Source of the DNA: Citrobacter freundii
Lineage (GTDB): Bacteria > Bacteroidota > Bacteroidia > Chitinophagales > Chitinophagaceae
Direction: 5' to 3'
Assembly (NCBI GenBank): GCA_003243445.1
Contig: QFQQ01000012.1
Span: 1-64,000 of the forward strand
DNA length: 64,000 bases
A model generated the notes under the pieces. The model had not been told where the DNA came from and ran no database searches. It was given only the letters and a program-made list of their open reading frames with translations. The translations under genes were made by a program, and so were the position numbers. This document shows, in pieces, positions 1-11,896 of the stretch (position 1 is its first letter; each line of letters starts with the position of its first letter).

Positions 1-47
1 AGTAATTTATTTTAAAAATTTTCTTGTTCTCCCTTTATAAACGACCG

Positions 48-84
48 GTTTTTTACTTTTTACTTTTGAATTTTGACTTTGATC
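48..84. repeat. 7-nt phased array (single arm)
   Basis: Immediately downstream of the ligA stop codon the plus strand reads as units TTTTTAC, TTTTTAC, TTTTGAA, TTTTGAC. This is the complement of the GTAAAAA/GTCAAAA units seen at 24579-24613 and 42651-42684. Only one arm is visible here; its partner may lie before base 1. It belongs to the dispersed phased-repeat family described in the findings. Confidence 0.6.
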
Positions 85-86
85 AA

Positions 87-2440
<2,354 letters not shown>

Positions 2441-2523
2441 CAGAGCTGACCGGAATGAGCAGGCTGACTGTAAAAATTCTAATGTGTTTTAAGTACATAT
2501 TCCCTATCTTCACTTACGTTTGC

Positions 2524-2531
2524 TAGTTTTG
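2524..2531 (+). promoter_or_regulatory. Putative -7 element of the amylase promoter
   Basis: TAGTTTTG matches the Bacteroidota -7 consensus TAnnTTTG and lies about 40 nt before the amylase ATG. A good -33 TTTG at the expected distance was not found, so this is a partial match. Confidence 0.4.
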
Positions 2532-2572
2532 AAGACCCTGTTTTCAGGACCGACACCTAAAACAACTTGTTT

Positions 2573-5497
2573 ATGAAACGATTGCTGTTTGGCCTCCTCG
2601 GCCTGCTCTGTGTGCCTGTATTATCGTCTGCGCAGTTACTGACCTGGACGCCGCTTTTTCCCAAAGACAATGACAATATCACGATCACGCTGGATGCCAC
2701 CAAAGGTAACCAGGGATTAAATAATTATGGTAATCCCGACAATGTATATGTTCATATTGGTGTAACTACCAATCTCAGTAATAACGGTGGGCAGCAATGG
2801 CTATACGTCAATGGAACGGTTGGCGGTGCCTGGGGCAGTGCTACCCCGGGTCTGAAAGCAACTTCGCTTGGCAACAATAAATATCAATTCACTATCAACA
2901 ATATCCGTTCTTTTTTTGGTGTACCGGCAGGTGAGACCATTCAGAAGATCGGTATTCTTTTCCGTGATGCAAATGCCGATGCAGGACAGGTAAAAAAAGC
3001 AGCGAATACAGATGGTAGCGATATGTTCATTCCTGTATATACTTCCAGTGCAGCCGTGCGCTTTACTGTGCCGCCATTTCAGCCCACATTCGTTCCCGCG
3101 CCGGAATCAATTACAAAAGTTGTCAACGATAATATCGCGCTGACCGCCAATTCAAATAAGCCCGTGACGCTGAACCTTTACCTGAATGGAACGCTGATTC
3201 AAACAGCAAACGCGGCAACGACCATTTCAGCAACACCAACATTAACGGCGAGTGGTAACACCACCATCATCGCAGAAGCGGTTGATGGCGCAACTACCGT
3301 AAAAGACTCAGTGAAGTTCTTTGTAAACGGCGGCATCACTGTTGCGCCCCTTCCTTCCGGTGTGAGGGATGGCATCAATTATCTTCCGGGCAATACTTCT
3401 GTAGTACTTGTCTTATACGCGCCAGGCAAGAACCGGGTAAGTGTGATCGGTGAGTTTCCGGGAAATAACTGGACGGAACAGGTTTCCAATCAAATGAAAA
3501 AAACTCCGGACGGCAATTACTGGTGGCTACAGGTCGATGGCCTCACACCCGGAACAGAATATGCTTTTCAATACCTCGTGGACGGTACATTGAAAGTTGC
3601 CGATCCCTATACAGAGAAAGTGCTTGATCCGGCAAATGATGGTGGTATTCCCGCAACGGTTTATCCGAATCTTAAAGCATATCCGGCGGGACAAAGCGGA
3701 ATCGTCGGCATCGTTCAAACTGCCGCACCGGCATACAACTGGAAGAACAATTCCTTTACCGGCGCAGATAAAAGAAACCTGATCATTTATGAAACACTGA
3801 TCCGTGATTTCACTGATGCGCACAGCTGGCAGACAATGATCGATACGCTGAGTTATATTCAGCGTCTCGGGATCAACGCGATCGAACTCATGCCGGTGAC
3901 AGAATTTGAAGGAAATGACAGCTGGGGTTATAATCCTTCTTTTTCTTTCGCACCTGATAAATATTATGGTACAAAGAACAAGCTGAAAGAATTTATCGAT
4001 TCATGTCATAGCAAACAGATCGCTGTGATCATGGACGTGGTGCCGAACCACGTTTATAATCAATCACCGCTTGCGCAGCTTTACTGGGATGCCGGACAAA
4101 ACCGCCCTGCTGCCAACAATCCCTGGTTGAACCCTGTGCAGCCGCATGCATTTGGTTTTGGGAACGACTTCAATCATGAAAGCGCTGCCACAAAATATTT
4201 CTGGACACGCATGTTTGATTTCTGGATGCGCGAATATAAAATGGATGGTTTCCGGATGGACTTCACCAAGGGACTTACGCAAAAAGCATCCACTGATGAT
4301 GGTCAGTTCAGCGCATACGATCAAAGCCGCGTGGATATCCTGAGAAGTTATGGCGATACGATCTGGAAGAATTTTCCTTCGGCCTATATCATTCTTGAAC
4401 ATCTTGCTGCCGCCAATGAAGAGCAGACCCTGCAGAATCTTGGTTTCCTGCTTTGGTCAGGCAAGGGCCCGAATGTGGCATTCAATGAAGCAACCATGGG
4501 ATATCACGATGGTAATAAATCGGATCTTTCCGGAATTGTGTACAACAGTTCCGGCCACGGGTTCAGCAACCCACGCCTTGTAGGTTATATGGAAAGCCAT
4601 GATGAAGAACGATTGATGTATAAGAACCTTACATATGGAAATGTAAATGGAGCTTATTCAGTGAAAAATGATTCGATCGCACTGAGAAGAATGGAAGCGG
4701 CGTCCAGCCTGTTCTTCATCGTACCTGGTCCGAAAATGATCTGGCAGTTCGGTGAAAGAGGTTATGATAAATCCATTTTTGCCTGCCCTGATAATACGAT
4801 CCCGCAGCCTTATGGCAACGAGAGCTGTAAGCTTACGCCAAAGGAACCACGCTGGCAGTATATGCAGGACAGTAAGAGACGACGTTTATTTGAGGTAACT
4901 GCAGCCCTGATCAAGTTGCGTACAACGCAGGCTGCGATGTTCAATAGCACAGACTTCAGTTCAAGTCTTAATGCAGCCGTGAAATATTTCAAGATCACTT
5001 CAGCCGATCTCAGCGCGCTGGTGGTAGCCAACCTGGATGTGGCGCAGGCAACGGCAAACGTGAGCTTTCCTTCTGCCGGTACCTGGTATGATTACCTGAC
5101 CGGTGCCACGATCACAGCCACCGGTGCATTGCAGTCCATTCCGTTGCAGGCGGGTGAATATCATGTATACCTGAGCAAGAACATTGTAAATGCAGTGACC
5201 ACGCCTGTTACTGACATAGATATCCCTGCCGCTGACCGGCTGGCAGCGCTGGTGTACCCGAATCCCGCTTCGCCAGCTTCCGTATTGCGTATCAAATTGC
5301 CGCAGGCGGCGCAGGTAAAGGCAGATCTTCATACAATGCAGGGACAGCTGATCAGGAATATTTTTGCTTCAACGCTGGGATCAGGAGAACACAGGATATC
5401 CCTTTCTGATAAAATCAATAATTTGGCAGCCGGCGTTTACCTGTTGAAGATCGAATCCAACCGGCAGCACCAGTATATCAAGATCATGATCCCTTAA
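2573..5497 (+). CDS. Secreted GH13 alpha-amylase with T9SS sorting domain
   Basis: A 974-residue secreted enzyme predicted to hydrolyse alpha-1,4-glucans such as starch or glycogen. An N-terminal signal peptide ends near SSAQ. It is followed by beta-rich starch-associated modules, an E-set/CBM48-like domain (GEFPGNNW, about residue 295) and a GH13 catalytic barrel. The four GH13 signature regions are visible: DVVPNH (about 488-493), GFRMDF with nucleophile D563, ILEHL with acid/base E609, and ESHDE with D677. The last 80 residues (YPNPASPASVLRI to the final KIMIP) have the form of a type IX secretion C-terminal sorting domain, so the enzyme is probably released or surface-anchored by T9SS. 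The ATG at 2573 is preferred over an in-frame TTG at 2567. It lies 18 nt upstream of the Nudix-type regulator and before the sus genes, which fits degradation of polymer ahead of SusCD import. Confidence 0.93.
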   Translation: MKRLLFGLLGLLCVPVLSSAQLLTWTPLFPKDNDNITITLDATKGNQGLNNYGNPDNVYVHIGVTTNLSNNGGQQWLYVNGTVGGAWGSATPGLKATSLGNNKYQFTINNIRSFFGVPAGETIQKIGILFRDANADAGQVKKAANTDGSDMFIPVYTSSAAVRFTVPPFQPTFVPAPESITKVVNDNIALTANSNKPVTLNLYLNGTLIQTANAATTISATPTLTASGNTTIIAEAVDGATTVKDSVKFFVNGGITVAPLPSGVRDGINYLPGNTSVVLVLYAPGKNRVSVIGEFPGNNWTEQVSNQMKKTPDGNYWWLQVDGLTPGTEYAFQYLVDGTLKVADPYTEKVLDPANDGGIPATVYPNLKAYPAGQSGIVGIVQTAAPAYNWKNNSFTGADKRNLIIYETLIRDFTDAHSWQTMIDTLSYIQRLGINAIELMPVTEFEGNDSWGYNPSFSFAPDKYYGTKNKLKEFIDSCHSKQIAVIMDVVPNHVYNQSPLAQLYWDAGQNRPAANNPWLNPVQPHAFGFGNDFNHESAATKYFWTRMFDFWMREYKMDGFRMDFTKGLTQKASTDDGQFSAYDQSRVDILRSYGDTIWKNFPSAYIILEHLAAANEEQTLQNLGFLLWSGKGPNVAFNEATMGYHDGNKSDLSGIVYNSSGHGFSNPRLVGYMESHDEERLMYKNLTYGNVNGAYSVKNDSIALRRMEAASSLFFIVPGPKMIWQFGERGYDKSIFACPDNTIPQPYGNESCKLTPKEPRWQYMQDSKRRRLFEVTAALIKLRTTQAAMFNSTDFSSSLNAAVKYFKITSADLSALVVANLDVAQATANVSFPSAGTWYDYLTGATITATGALQSIPLQAGEYHVYLSKNIVNAVTTPVTDIDIPAADRLAALVYPNPASPASVLRIKLPQAAQVKADLHTMQGQLIRNIFASTLGSGEHRISLSDKINNLAAGVYLLKIESNRQHQYIKIMIP

Positions 5498-5515
5498 CGA
5501 TTTTAATCAACTCTT

Positions 5516-6250
5516 ATGGCCAAAGGCACGAATTTAAAAACCGCGGAACTTGAAAAGATAAGTCACCTTGATTATTTCAACATTGCCGTATCTGTCGACT
5601 GTGTAATTTTCTGCTATGAAAATAAAGAACTGAAGGTGCTGGTGATCAAGTCCGACCTGGAAGAATTCTCCAATCTTTATTCTCTTCTTGGTGATCTTGT
5701 CCGTCCGGACGAAGATCTCGACAGCGCGTCCTACCGTATATTACAGGAAAGGACGGGAATGGAAGATGTATACCTGGAGCAGGTGCATACTTTCGGAAGT
5801 ATAGACAGGCACCCGTCGGGCAGGGTTATTACCACGGCTTATTATTCTTTAATAGATGCAAAACATCAGAAATTAAGATTGAATAATAACGACCTGCACT
5901 GGCACCCGGTGAAGAATATCAAAAAGCTGGCATTTGACCACAAAAGCATCCTGGATACCTGCCTGGAAAGATTGAGGGAACAGGTGATGGAACACCCGGT
6001 GATATTCAATTTGTTGCCTGAAAAATTCTCCCTGCGCGAATTGCAGGAACTGTATGAAGCGATCTTAAGCGTAAGCCTTGACCGCCGAAACTTCCGCAAG
6101 AAGATCGCTATCAAGGACTGGCTTATCGATCTCGATGAAATGGAGGAAGATGTGCCGCATCGCCCGGGCAAGCTGTACAAGCTGAAACCTGAATTCAAAC
6201 GTAAAACTGCGCGCCGTAAAAGCAGCACTCAGCGCCCGCTTGTTGCCTGA
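5516..6250 (+). CDS. Nudix-domain transcriptional regulator (NrtR/AraR-like)
   Basis: A 244-residue protein with an N-terminal Nudix-like fold (about residues 20-150, containing VLVIKSDLEE and LLGDLVRPDEDLDSASYRIL) and a C-terminal winged-helix region (FSLRELQELYEAIL, about 170-230) with a very basic tail (RKTARRKSS). The canonical Nudix box GX5EX7REUXEEXGU is degenerate: EDLDSASYRILQERTGM lacks the REUXEE core. This is the pattern of NrtR-family repressors and of the Nudix-type AraR of Bacteroides, which bind a metabolite instead of hydrolysing one. It sits between the amylase gene (18-nt gap) and the SusC gene, and a palindrome lies just downstream at 6324-6342. I infer that it senses a sugar or nucleotide signal and controls this glycan locus. 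The ligand is unknown. Confidence 0.8.
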   Translation: MAKGTNLKTAELEKISHLDYFNIAVSVDCVIFCYENKELKVLVIKSDLEEFSNLYSLLGDLVRPDEDLDSASYRILQERTGMEDVYLEQVHTFGSIDRHPSGRVITTAYYSLIDAKHQKLRLNNNDLHWHPVKNIKKLAFDHKSILDTCLERLREQVMEHPVIFNLLPEKFSLRELQELYEAILSVSLDRRNFRKKIAIKDWLIDLDEMEEDVPHRPGKLYKLKPEFKRKTARRKSSTQRPLVA

Positions 6251-6301
6251 AATACAATGAGGGCCTGAGTTTGGAAAAAATAAATTTTTTTCCTGAAAAA
6301 A

Positions 6302-6344
6302 AAATACACTAACATTGTGTGCTAAATACACATTGTGTATTTTG
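6302..6344 (+). promoter_or_regulatory. Palindromic operator overlapping the susC promoter
   Basis: AAATACACATTGTGTATTT at 6324-6342 is a perfect inverted repeat with 9-bp arms around one central base. A second half-matching copy lies upstream: AAATACAC at 6302-6309 and ACATTGTGT at 6312-6320. TTG at 6315-6317 and TATTTTG at 6338-6344 could be the -33 and -7 elements, so a protein bound at the palindrome would block the promoter. The adjacent Nudix-type regulator is the obvious candidate binder (inference). Confidence 0.65.
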
Positions 6345-6381
6345 TAACGAAACTGATTCGCTTAACAATTAACGATTGCTT

Positions 6382-9378
6382 ATGTCCTGCAAAAAATTGC
6401 TCAAGGCATTGTTAGCATTTGTAATGCTATTCCTCTCTCTCTTTTCTTTCGCTCAAGACAAGGTGATCTCCGGTAAAGTGACTGATGCCAATGGCGCAGG
6501 AGTCGCAGGGGTCAATATAGTTGTCAAAGGAACATCTACAGGAACACAATCCGGAACGGATGGTACATACCGCCTGAGTGTTCCGGCTTCAGCCAATGTA
6601 CTGGAGTTCTCTTCTGTGGGTTATGGCACCCAGGAAGTGAACATTGATAACCGTACGACCATTGATGTAAAGATGGATATCAACAACACTTCACTTGGTG
6701 AAGTAGTGGTGATCGCGTATGGTACACGCCGGAAAAGTGATCTTACCGGTTCGGTTACCTCTATCACTTCAAAAGATTTCCAGAAAGGAAACATTGCTTC
6801 ATCCGAGCAGTTGCTCCAGGGTAAAGTGGCTGGTCTGCAGGTCACGACTGGTGGCGGCTCTGCCGGCGGCGGAAGCCGGATCCGGATCCGCGGTAATGCA
6901 TCACTGAATGCAAGTAATGACCCGCTGATCGTGATCGATGGTGTGCCTGTTGAAAGCAACGGCCTGCCTGGTTCAGCAAACCTGCTCAATACGATCAACC
7001 CGGATGATATCGAGTCGATCAGCGTATTGAAAGATGCGTCTGCAACAGCTCTTTACGGTTCCCGTGCATCAAACGGTGTGATCATCATCACCAGCAAAAA
7101 AGGAGCAAGGGGAAAACTGAAATTCAATTTCAATACTCAATTCTCTCTCTCAACACTGCCTAAAAAAGTTGATGTTCTCACCGGAGACCAGGTAAGAAGT
7201 ATCGTAAATGAACAGGCCGCGTTGACTGGGAATAACGCATTTAAAAACCAGTTGGGTGATGCAAATACTGACTGGCAGGATCAGATCTTCAGGAATGCAT
7301 TCAGCACAAACAATAACATCAGTGCAAGCGGTATGCTCGGCAATATGCCTTTCCGTGCTTCACTGGGTTATCTGAAACAGGACGGTATTCTGAAAACAAA
7401 CTCATTCAATCGTTATTCAGCTGCATTAAACCTGACTCCGCGCTATTTCAACGACCACCTGTCAGTAAACCTTGCGCTGAAAGCGAGCCATACGGATAAC
7501 CGTTTTGCAGACGAAGGCGCGGTTGGTAGTGCTGCTACTTTCGATCCAACCAAACCTGTTTATGATAAAGCAAGCCATTCCGTGAACTTCGGTGGATATT
7601 ACGAATGGAGACAGCCAAATGACAGCGCCGTTGCACTTGCTAACCGCAACCCGCTTGCAATGCTGGAACAGCGTGATAATACTTCGGGCGTGAACAGGCT
7701 GATCGGTAACGTGAATCTTGATTACAAACTTCATTTCTTCCCTGATCTGCATGTATTGCTCAATGTTGGTGCGGACATAGCAAAAGGATCAGGTGATGAT
7801 ATTTATGATTCTCTTTCGGCAATCAACTATCTCTATCACGGACGCGTGACACACTACGAACAGCAGAAAAAGAACTACCTGTTTGACGTGCAGCTTTCCT
7901 ATAGCAAAGAAGTGAAAAGCCTTCGCAGCAAAGTGGAAGTGCTGCTCGGTCACAGCTACCAGGACTTTATTACGAACGTAACGAACTTCGCGTCGTTCTC
8001 TCAGCGTGGTACAGGACCTAAAGACACCATTCCGGGAACTGTTCCTGTGTTTGCAACAGACAAACCACAGTATCGTCTCGAATCATATTTTGGCCGGGTG
8101 AACTTCACTATCTGGGACGATTATCTGCTCACCGGTTCTCTCCGTCGTGACGCGAGTTCAAAATTCTCAAAAGACAACAGGATCGGTTATTTCCCTGCAG
8201 TGGCTGCTGCCTGGAAAGTGAAGAATGTTTTATTCCCCGCATCCAATACTGTTAGTGAGCTGAAGCTCCGTTTGGGCTGGGGTATCACCGGCCAGCAGGA
8301 TGGGATCGGTTACTATAACTATCTCCCAAGATATTCTCAGAGCACTGGTTCTGCACAATATATGTTCGGCAGCACCTACTACTCTTTCCTGAGACCCGCC
8401 GCATATGATAAGGACCTGAAATGGGAGACTACTACCACCAGCAACATTGGCCTTGACTTCGGTTTCCTGAACAACAGGATCTCCGGTGCGGTTGATGTTT
8501 ACCAGAAGAAAACAAAAGACCTCCTGAGTGCGGTACCTGTTGCGCCTGGTTCAAACTTCGATATCCAACTCGTAACCAACGTGGGTAATATCACAAGCAA
8601 AGGTGTGGAAGTAAGCGTAAATACGATCCCGGTTCAGAACAAGCGCATGACATGGAGTTTAGGGTTCAACTATACTTACCAGAAGTTTGATATCACCAAC
8701 CTGCTGAAACAAACAGATCCTTCATTCACGGGTATTCCTGTGAGCGGTATCTCCGGCGGTACGGGTAATAATATCGGTAAACACGTGGTTGGTTATTCTC
8801 CTTACACTTTCTTCGTATACAAACAGGTATATGATCAGCAAACGGGTAAACCGATCGAAGGTTTATATGATGATATCAACCGCGACGGAAACATCAACGA
8901 TGCGGACCGTTACCTGTACAAAAAACCAGCTGCTGATGTACTGCTTGGTTTCAGCACAGAACTTACGTATGATAAATGGTCACTGGGCCTGACCGGTCAC
9001 GGAACGTTTGGTAACTACCTTTACAATAACTTCTTCTCTAACGGAGGCGTTTTGCGTGCGTTGCAGGATCCGATCAATATCATCCGTAATGCTTCAGTGA
9101 ATTACTTCGATACAAAATTCAACAACAACCAGTATCTCTCGGATTATTATATTCAGAATGCATCTTTCTTCAGGTTGGATAACATTAACATCGGTTACAA
9201 CTTCGGACAGGTATTCAGCAAAAAGGCGAATCTCCGGGTATCAGCAAACGTTCAGAACGTCTTTGTGGCAACCAAATACAAAGGACTTGATCCTGAGAGC
9301 GCAAGTGACAGCGGTGTAGATAACAACATCTATCCTCGTCCAAGAATTTTCTCAATCGGTGCTAATCTTGATTTCTAA
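6382..9378 (+). CDS. SusC-like TonB-dependent outer-membrane transporter
   Basis: A 998-residue outer-membrane beta-barrel that imports oligosaccharides with its SusD partner, powered by TonB. It has a signal peptide ending FSFAQ, a carboxypeptidase-like regulatory (CarbopepD_reg_2) domain in the first 100 residues (VISGKVTDANGAGVAGVNI), a TonB-box-like GEVVVIAYGTRRKSDLTGS, a plug domain with the SusC-family signature SISVLKDASATALYGSRAS (about residues 210-230), and a long barrel ending in aromatic F (NLDF). The first ATG at 6382 is taken; an in-frame TTG lies at 6376. It is the first gene of a four-gene operon, with 20 nt to the SusD gene, and follows the palindromic operator. Nearby GH13 amylase and SusE-like proteins point to alpha-glucan as substrate. 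Confidence 0.95.
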   Translation: MSCKKLLKALLAFVMLFLSLFSFAQDKVISGKVTDANGAGVAGVNIVVKGTSTGTQSGTDGTYRLSVPASANVLEFSSVGYGTQEVNIDNRTTIDVKMDINNTSLGEVVVIAYGTRRKSDLTGSVTSITSKDFQKGNIASSEQLLQGKVAGLQVTTGGGSAGGGSRIRIRGNASLNASNDPLIVIDGVPVESNGLPGSANLLNTINPDDIESISVLKDASATALYGSRASNGVIIITSKKGARGKLKFNFNTQFSLSTLPKKVDVLTGDQVRSIVNEQAALTGNNAFKNQLGDANTDWQDQIFRNAFSTNNNISASGMLGNMPFRASLGYLKQDGILKTNSFNRYSAALNLTPRYFNDHLSVNLALKASHTDNRFADEGAVGSAATFDPTKPVYDKASHSVNFGGYYEWRQPNDSAVALANRNPLAMLEQRDNTSGVNRLIGNVNLDYKLHFFPDLHVLLNVGADIAKGSGDDIYDSLSAINYLYHGRVTHYEQQKKNYLFDVQLSYSKEVKSLRSKVEVLLGHSYQDFITNVTNFASFSQRGTGPKDTIPGTVPVFATDKPQYRLESYFGRVNFTIWDDYLLTGSLRRDASSKFSKDNRIGYFPAVAAAWKVKNVLFPASNTVSELKLRLGWGITGQQDGIGYYNYLPRYSQSTGSAQYMFGSTYYSFLRPAAYDKDLKWETTTTSNIGLDFGFLNNRISGAVDVYQKKTKDLLSAVPVAPGSNFDIQLVTNVGNITSKGVEVSVNTIPVQNKRMTWSLGFNYTYQKFDITNLLKQTDPSFTGIPVSGISGGTGNNIGKHVVGYSPYTFFVYKQVYDQQTGKPIEGLYDDINRDGNINDADRYLYKKPAADVLLGFSTELTYDKWSLGLTGHGTFGNYLYNNFFSNGGVLRALQDPINIIRNASVNYFDTKFNNNQYLSDYYIQNASFFRLDNINIGYNFGQVFSKKANLRVSANVQNVFVATKYKGLDPESASDSGVDNNIYPRPRIFSIGANLDF

Positions 9379-9398
9379 TTTTTAAACGATTCTACTAT

Positions 9399-11003
9399 AT
9401 GAAGCAGTTCATAAAATTCATTCCCGCTTTGTTGCTTCCCGTGATCCTTTTCTCGTGCGCAAAAAAGCTGGACCTGTTTCCTCAGAATGACCTGACATCG
9501 GAAAAGGTGTATGCGAGTGCTGCAGGATACAAAAGTGTGTTAGCGAAAATTTATGGCACGTTGTCCATTACAGGTAACCAGGGTCCCGCGGGTCAGCCGG
9601 ATATCGGCGGTGGTCTCGATGAAGGCTCACAGGTAGCATTCATCCGTATGTTCTTCAACTGCCAGGAGCTTCCCACCGATGAGGCGGTGGTTGCATGGAA
9701 TGACCAGACGATCCAGAACTTTCATGCCATGAGATGGAATTCTGAGGATCCTTTCCTGAAAGGGATTTATGCCAGACCGATCTACAATATCACACTGATC
9801 AATGAATACCTCCGGGAATCAGCTGATGATAAATTGGCGTCCAGAGGCATCTCAGGAGCTGAAGCTGACGATATAAAGAAGAGCAGGGCAGAAGTGAGAT
9901 TCCTCAGAGCATTCAATTACTGGGTAATGATGGATCTTTTTGGCAAATCAACTTTTATCACCGAAGACAACCTGGTGGGCACTGATCTTCCAAATGAGAT
10001 CAACAGGGCCGACCTGTTCAAGTATATCGAATCTGAACTTCTTGCGGTCGAAACACAGCTCGCTACTGTGAAGACAATTGAATACGGACGCGTTGACCAG
10101 GGTGCTGATTGGGCTTTGCTGGCGCGCCTTTATCTCAATGCGCAGGTTTACACAGGTACGCCAAAATGGACAGAAGCGATCACCTATGCAAAGAAGGCGA
10201 TCGGTGGTGGATACTCATTGCAAAACAACTATGCGCAGCTGTTCATGGCGGATAATGACAAACGCAAAGACGAGTTCCTGTTCGCGATCAATTGCGATGG
10301 CTTGAAAACACAAGCTTATGGCAACACTACTTTCCTTGCACATGGTGCAGCTGGCGATGACTTCAGTTATTATGGAATGGGTGGTGGCTGGTATGGCTAC
10401 CGTGCAACAAAAGGACTGGCCGATAAATTTTCCGATCTGAGTGGTGGTACTGATAAAAGAGCGCTGTTCACCACGCCAAATTTTGGTACATCTCCAACAC
10501 AGGTTGCGATCAGCGATGTCACCAATTTCGCCAATGGCCTCCATGTGGCAAAATGGAGAAATGTGCGCTCAGATGGTGCGCCAGTATCCGATCCGACAAA
10601 AGATTTCTCTGATATCGATTTTCCTGTATTCCGTTTATCCGAAATGTACCTGATCTATGCGGAAGCCGTGCTCCGTGGAGGTACAGGCGGTGACAATGCA
10701 ACAGCCGTAACGTATATCAACAATATCCGTCAGCGTGCGTACGGTAACACAAGCGGTAACATTACAAGCGCTCAGCTGAACCTGCAGTTTATCCTGGATG
10801 AAAGAGCAAGAGAATTGTACTGGGAAGGTCATCGCAGAACTGATCTTATCAGGTATGGCCTGCTGACAAGCGGAACTTATCTCTGGCCATGGAAAGGGGG
10901 CATTGCAACCGGAAGTGCGGTTAATGACAGATACAACATCTTCCCGATCCCTGCAGAGAACAGGACGGCAAATCCAAAGCTCACACAAAACCTGGACTAT
11001 TAA
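9399..11003 (+). CDS. SusD/RagB-like glycan-binding lipoprotein
   Basis: A 534-residue surface lipoprotein that forms a lid on the SusC barrel and binds oligosaccharide. The N-terminus has a lipoprotein signal (LLPVILFSCAKKLD, with the lipidated cysteine near residue 20). The body shows the SusD/RagB features: an N-terminal TPR-rich half (RAFNYWVMMDLFGKS about residue 165, GADWALLARLYLNAQ about residue 235) and the C-terminal family motif FRLSEMYLIYAEA followed by ILDERARELYWEGHRRTDLIRYG (broken here only by its length). It ends FPIPAENRTANPKLTQN, as SusD proteins usually do. It is 20 nt after susC and 26 nt before the SusE-like gene, in one operon. The partner ligand is inferred from neighbours to be an alpha-glucan. 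Confidence 0.95.
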   Translation: MKQFIKFIPALLLPVILFSCAKKLDLFPQNDLTSEKVYASAAGYKSVLAKIYGTLSITGNQGPAGQPDIGGGLDEGSQVAFIRMFFNCQELPTDEAVVAWNDQTIQNFHAMRWNSEDPFLKGIYARPIYNITLINEYLRESADDKLASRGISGAEADDIKKSRAEVRFLRAFNYWVMMDLFGKSTFITEDNLVGTDLPNEINRADLFKYIESELLAVETQLATVKTIEYGRVDQGADWALLARLYLNAQVYTGTPKWTEAITYAKKAIGGGYSLQNNYAQLFMADNDKRKDEFLFAINCDGLKTQAYGNTTFLAHGAAGDDFSYYGMGGGWYGYRATKGLADKFSDLSGGTDKRALFTTPNFGTSPTQVAISDVTNFANGLHVAKWRNVRSDGAPVSDPTKDFSDIDFPVFRLSEMYLIYAEAVLRGGTGGDNATAVTYINNIRQRAYGNTSGNITSAQLNLQFILDERARELYWEGHRRTDLIRYGLLTSGTYLWPWKGGIATGSAVNDRYNIFPIPAENRTANPKLTQNLDY

Positions 11004-11029
11004 TTTAACCACCGTTTAAATAAACTGAC

Positions 11030-11875
11030 ATGTCAAGATTCAATAAACTGATTGCTGCGCTTGGGCTTGTTGCGATAACAGCCGGCTCGTGCACAAAAGA
11101 TGAGAATAAGGTCTTTTATGAAGGTGGCACATCACCTGTATTGACCTCATCTGTTACCGGTACTATCCCGCTGAGTTTCGCGAACAGTGAAAAAGAAGGG
11201 ATCAAATTAAACTGGACCAACCCGGATTATAAATTTAACACCGGTGTAAGTTCTCAAAGCGTTTCTTACCTCATAGAAATTGATACCACCGGTGCAAACT
11301 TCACTAACCCAAACCGCCAGACGATCGGTATCAGTGCCAATCTTTCAACAAGCCTGACACAAGGTGTGTTGAATGACTACCTGCTGAACCAGTTGCAGCT
11401 GAAACCAGGTATGGAACACAATATTGAGTTCCGTGTGAAATCAAACCTTGCGAATAACTCTGCGGCGCTTCTGTCAAATGTGTTGAAGTTTAAAGTTACT
11501 CCGTATGCGATTCCTCCTAAAGTGACACCTCCGGCATCCGGCAAATTGTACATCACCGGCGCCGCAACACCTGCGGGATGGCAGTGCGGTTGCCCTACGG
11601 ATGTTGCCCCGGCTTCGCAGACGTTCACCCAGGTAAGCCCAACCTTGTATGAATTGCCAAATATCGCATTGAACGGTGGTCAGTCATACCTGCTGCTGCC
11701 TGTATACGGAAGCTGGAGCGCGAAATACGGATTTACCGGTTCCAATAACGCCAACAATGTAAATGGTGATGATTTCAAAGCAGAAGGTGGTGACCTGATG
11801 GCACCTGCAGCTAACGGTAACTACAAGATCGTGGTTGACTTCCAGAGAGGAAAATTCACTGTAACTAAATTATAA
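11030..11875 (+). CDS. SusE-like outer-membrane lipoprotein
   Basis: A 281-residue lipoprotein. The signal peptide ends at a lipobox-like TAGSC (cysteine about residue 21). It is followed by a SusE N-terminal beta-sandwich (PLSFANSEKEGIKLNWTNPDYKF, split here by family alignment from about residues 55-75) and one C-terminal starch-binding-like module starting GKLYITGAATPAGW (about residue 170) with the terminal motif YKIVVDFQRGKFTVT. SusE proteins sit at the cell surface and bind glucan to help SusCD. The protein is a shorter paralogue of the next gene, with one C-terminal module where that one has two. Operon position and spacing (26 nt from SusD, 21 nt to the next gene) support shared function. 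Confidence 0.88.
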   Translation: MSRFNKLIAALGLVAITAGSCTKDENKVFYEGGTSPVLTSSVTGTIPLSFANSEKEGIKLNWTNPDYKFNTGVSSQSVSYLIEIDTTGANFTNPNRQTIGISANLSTSLTQGVLNDYLLNQLQLKPGMEHNIEFRVKSNLANNSAALLSNVLKFKVTPYAIPPKVTPPASGKLYITGAATPAGWQCGCPTDVAPASQTFTQVSPTLYELPNIALNGGQSYLLLPVYGSWSAKYGFTGSNNANNVNGDDFKAEGGDLMAPAANGNYKIVVDFQRGKFTVTKL

Positions 11876-11896
11876 CCCAACTAACTGATTGTGTCT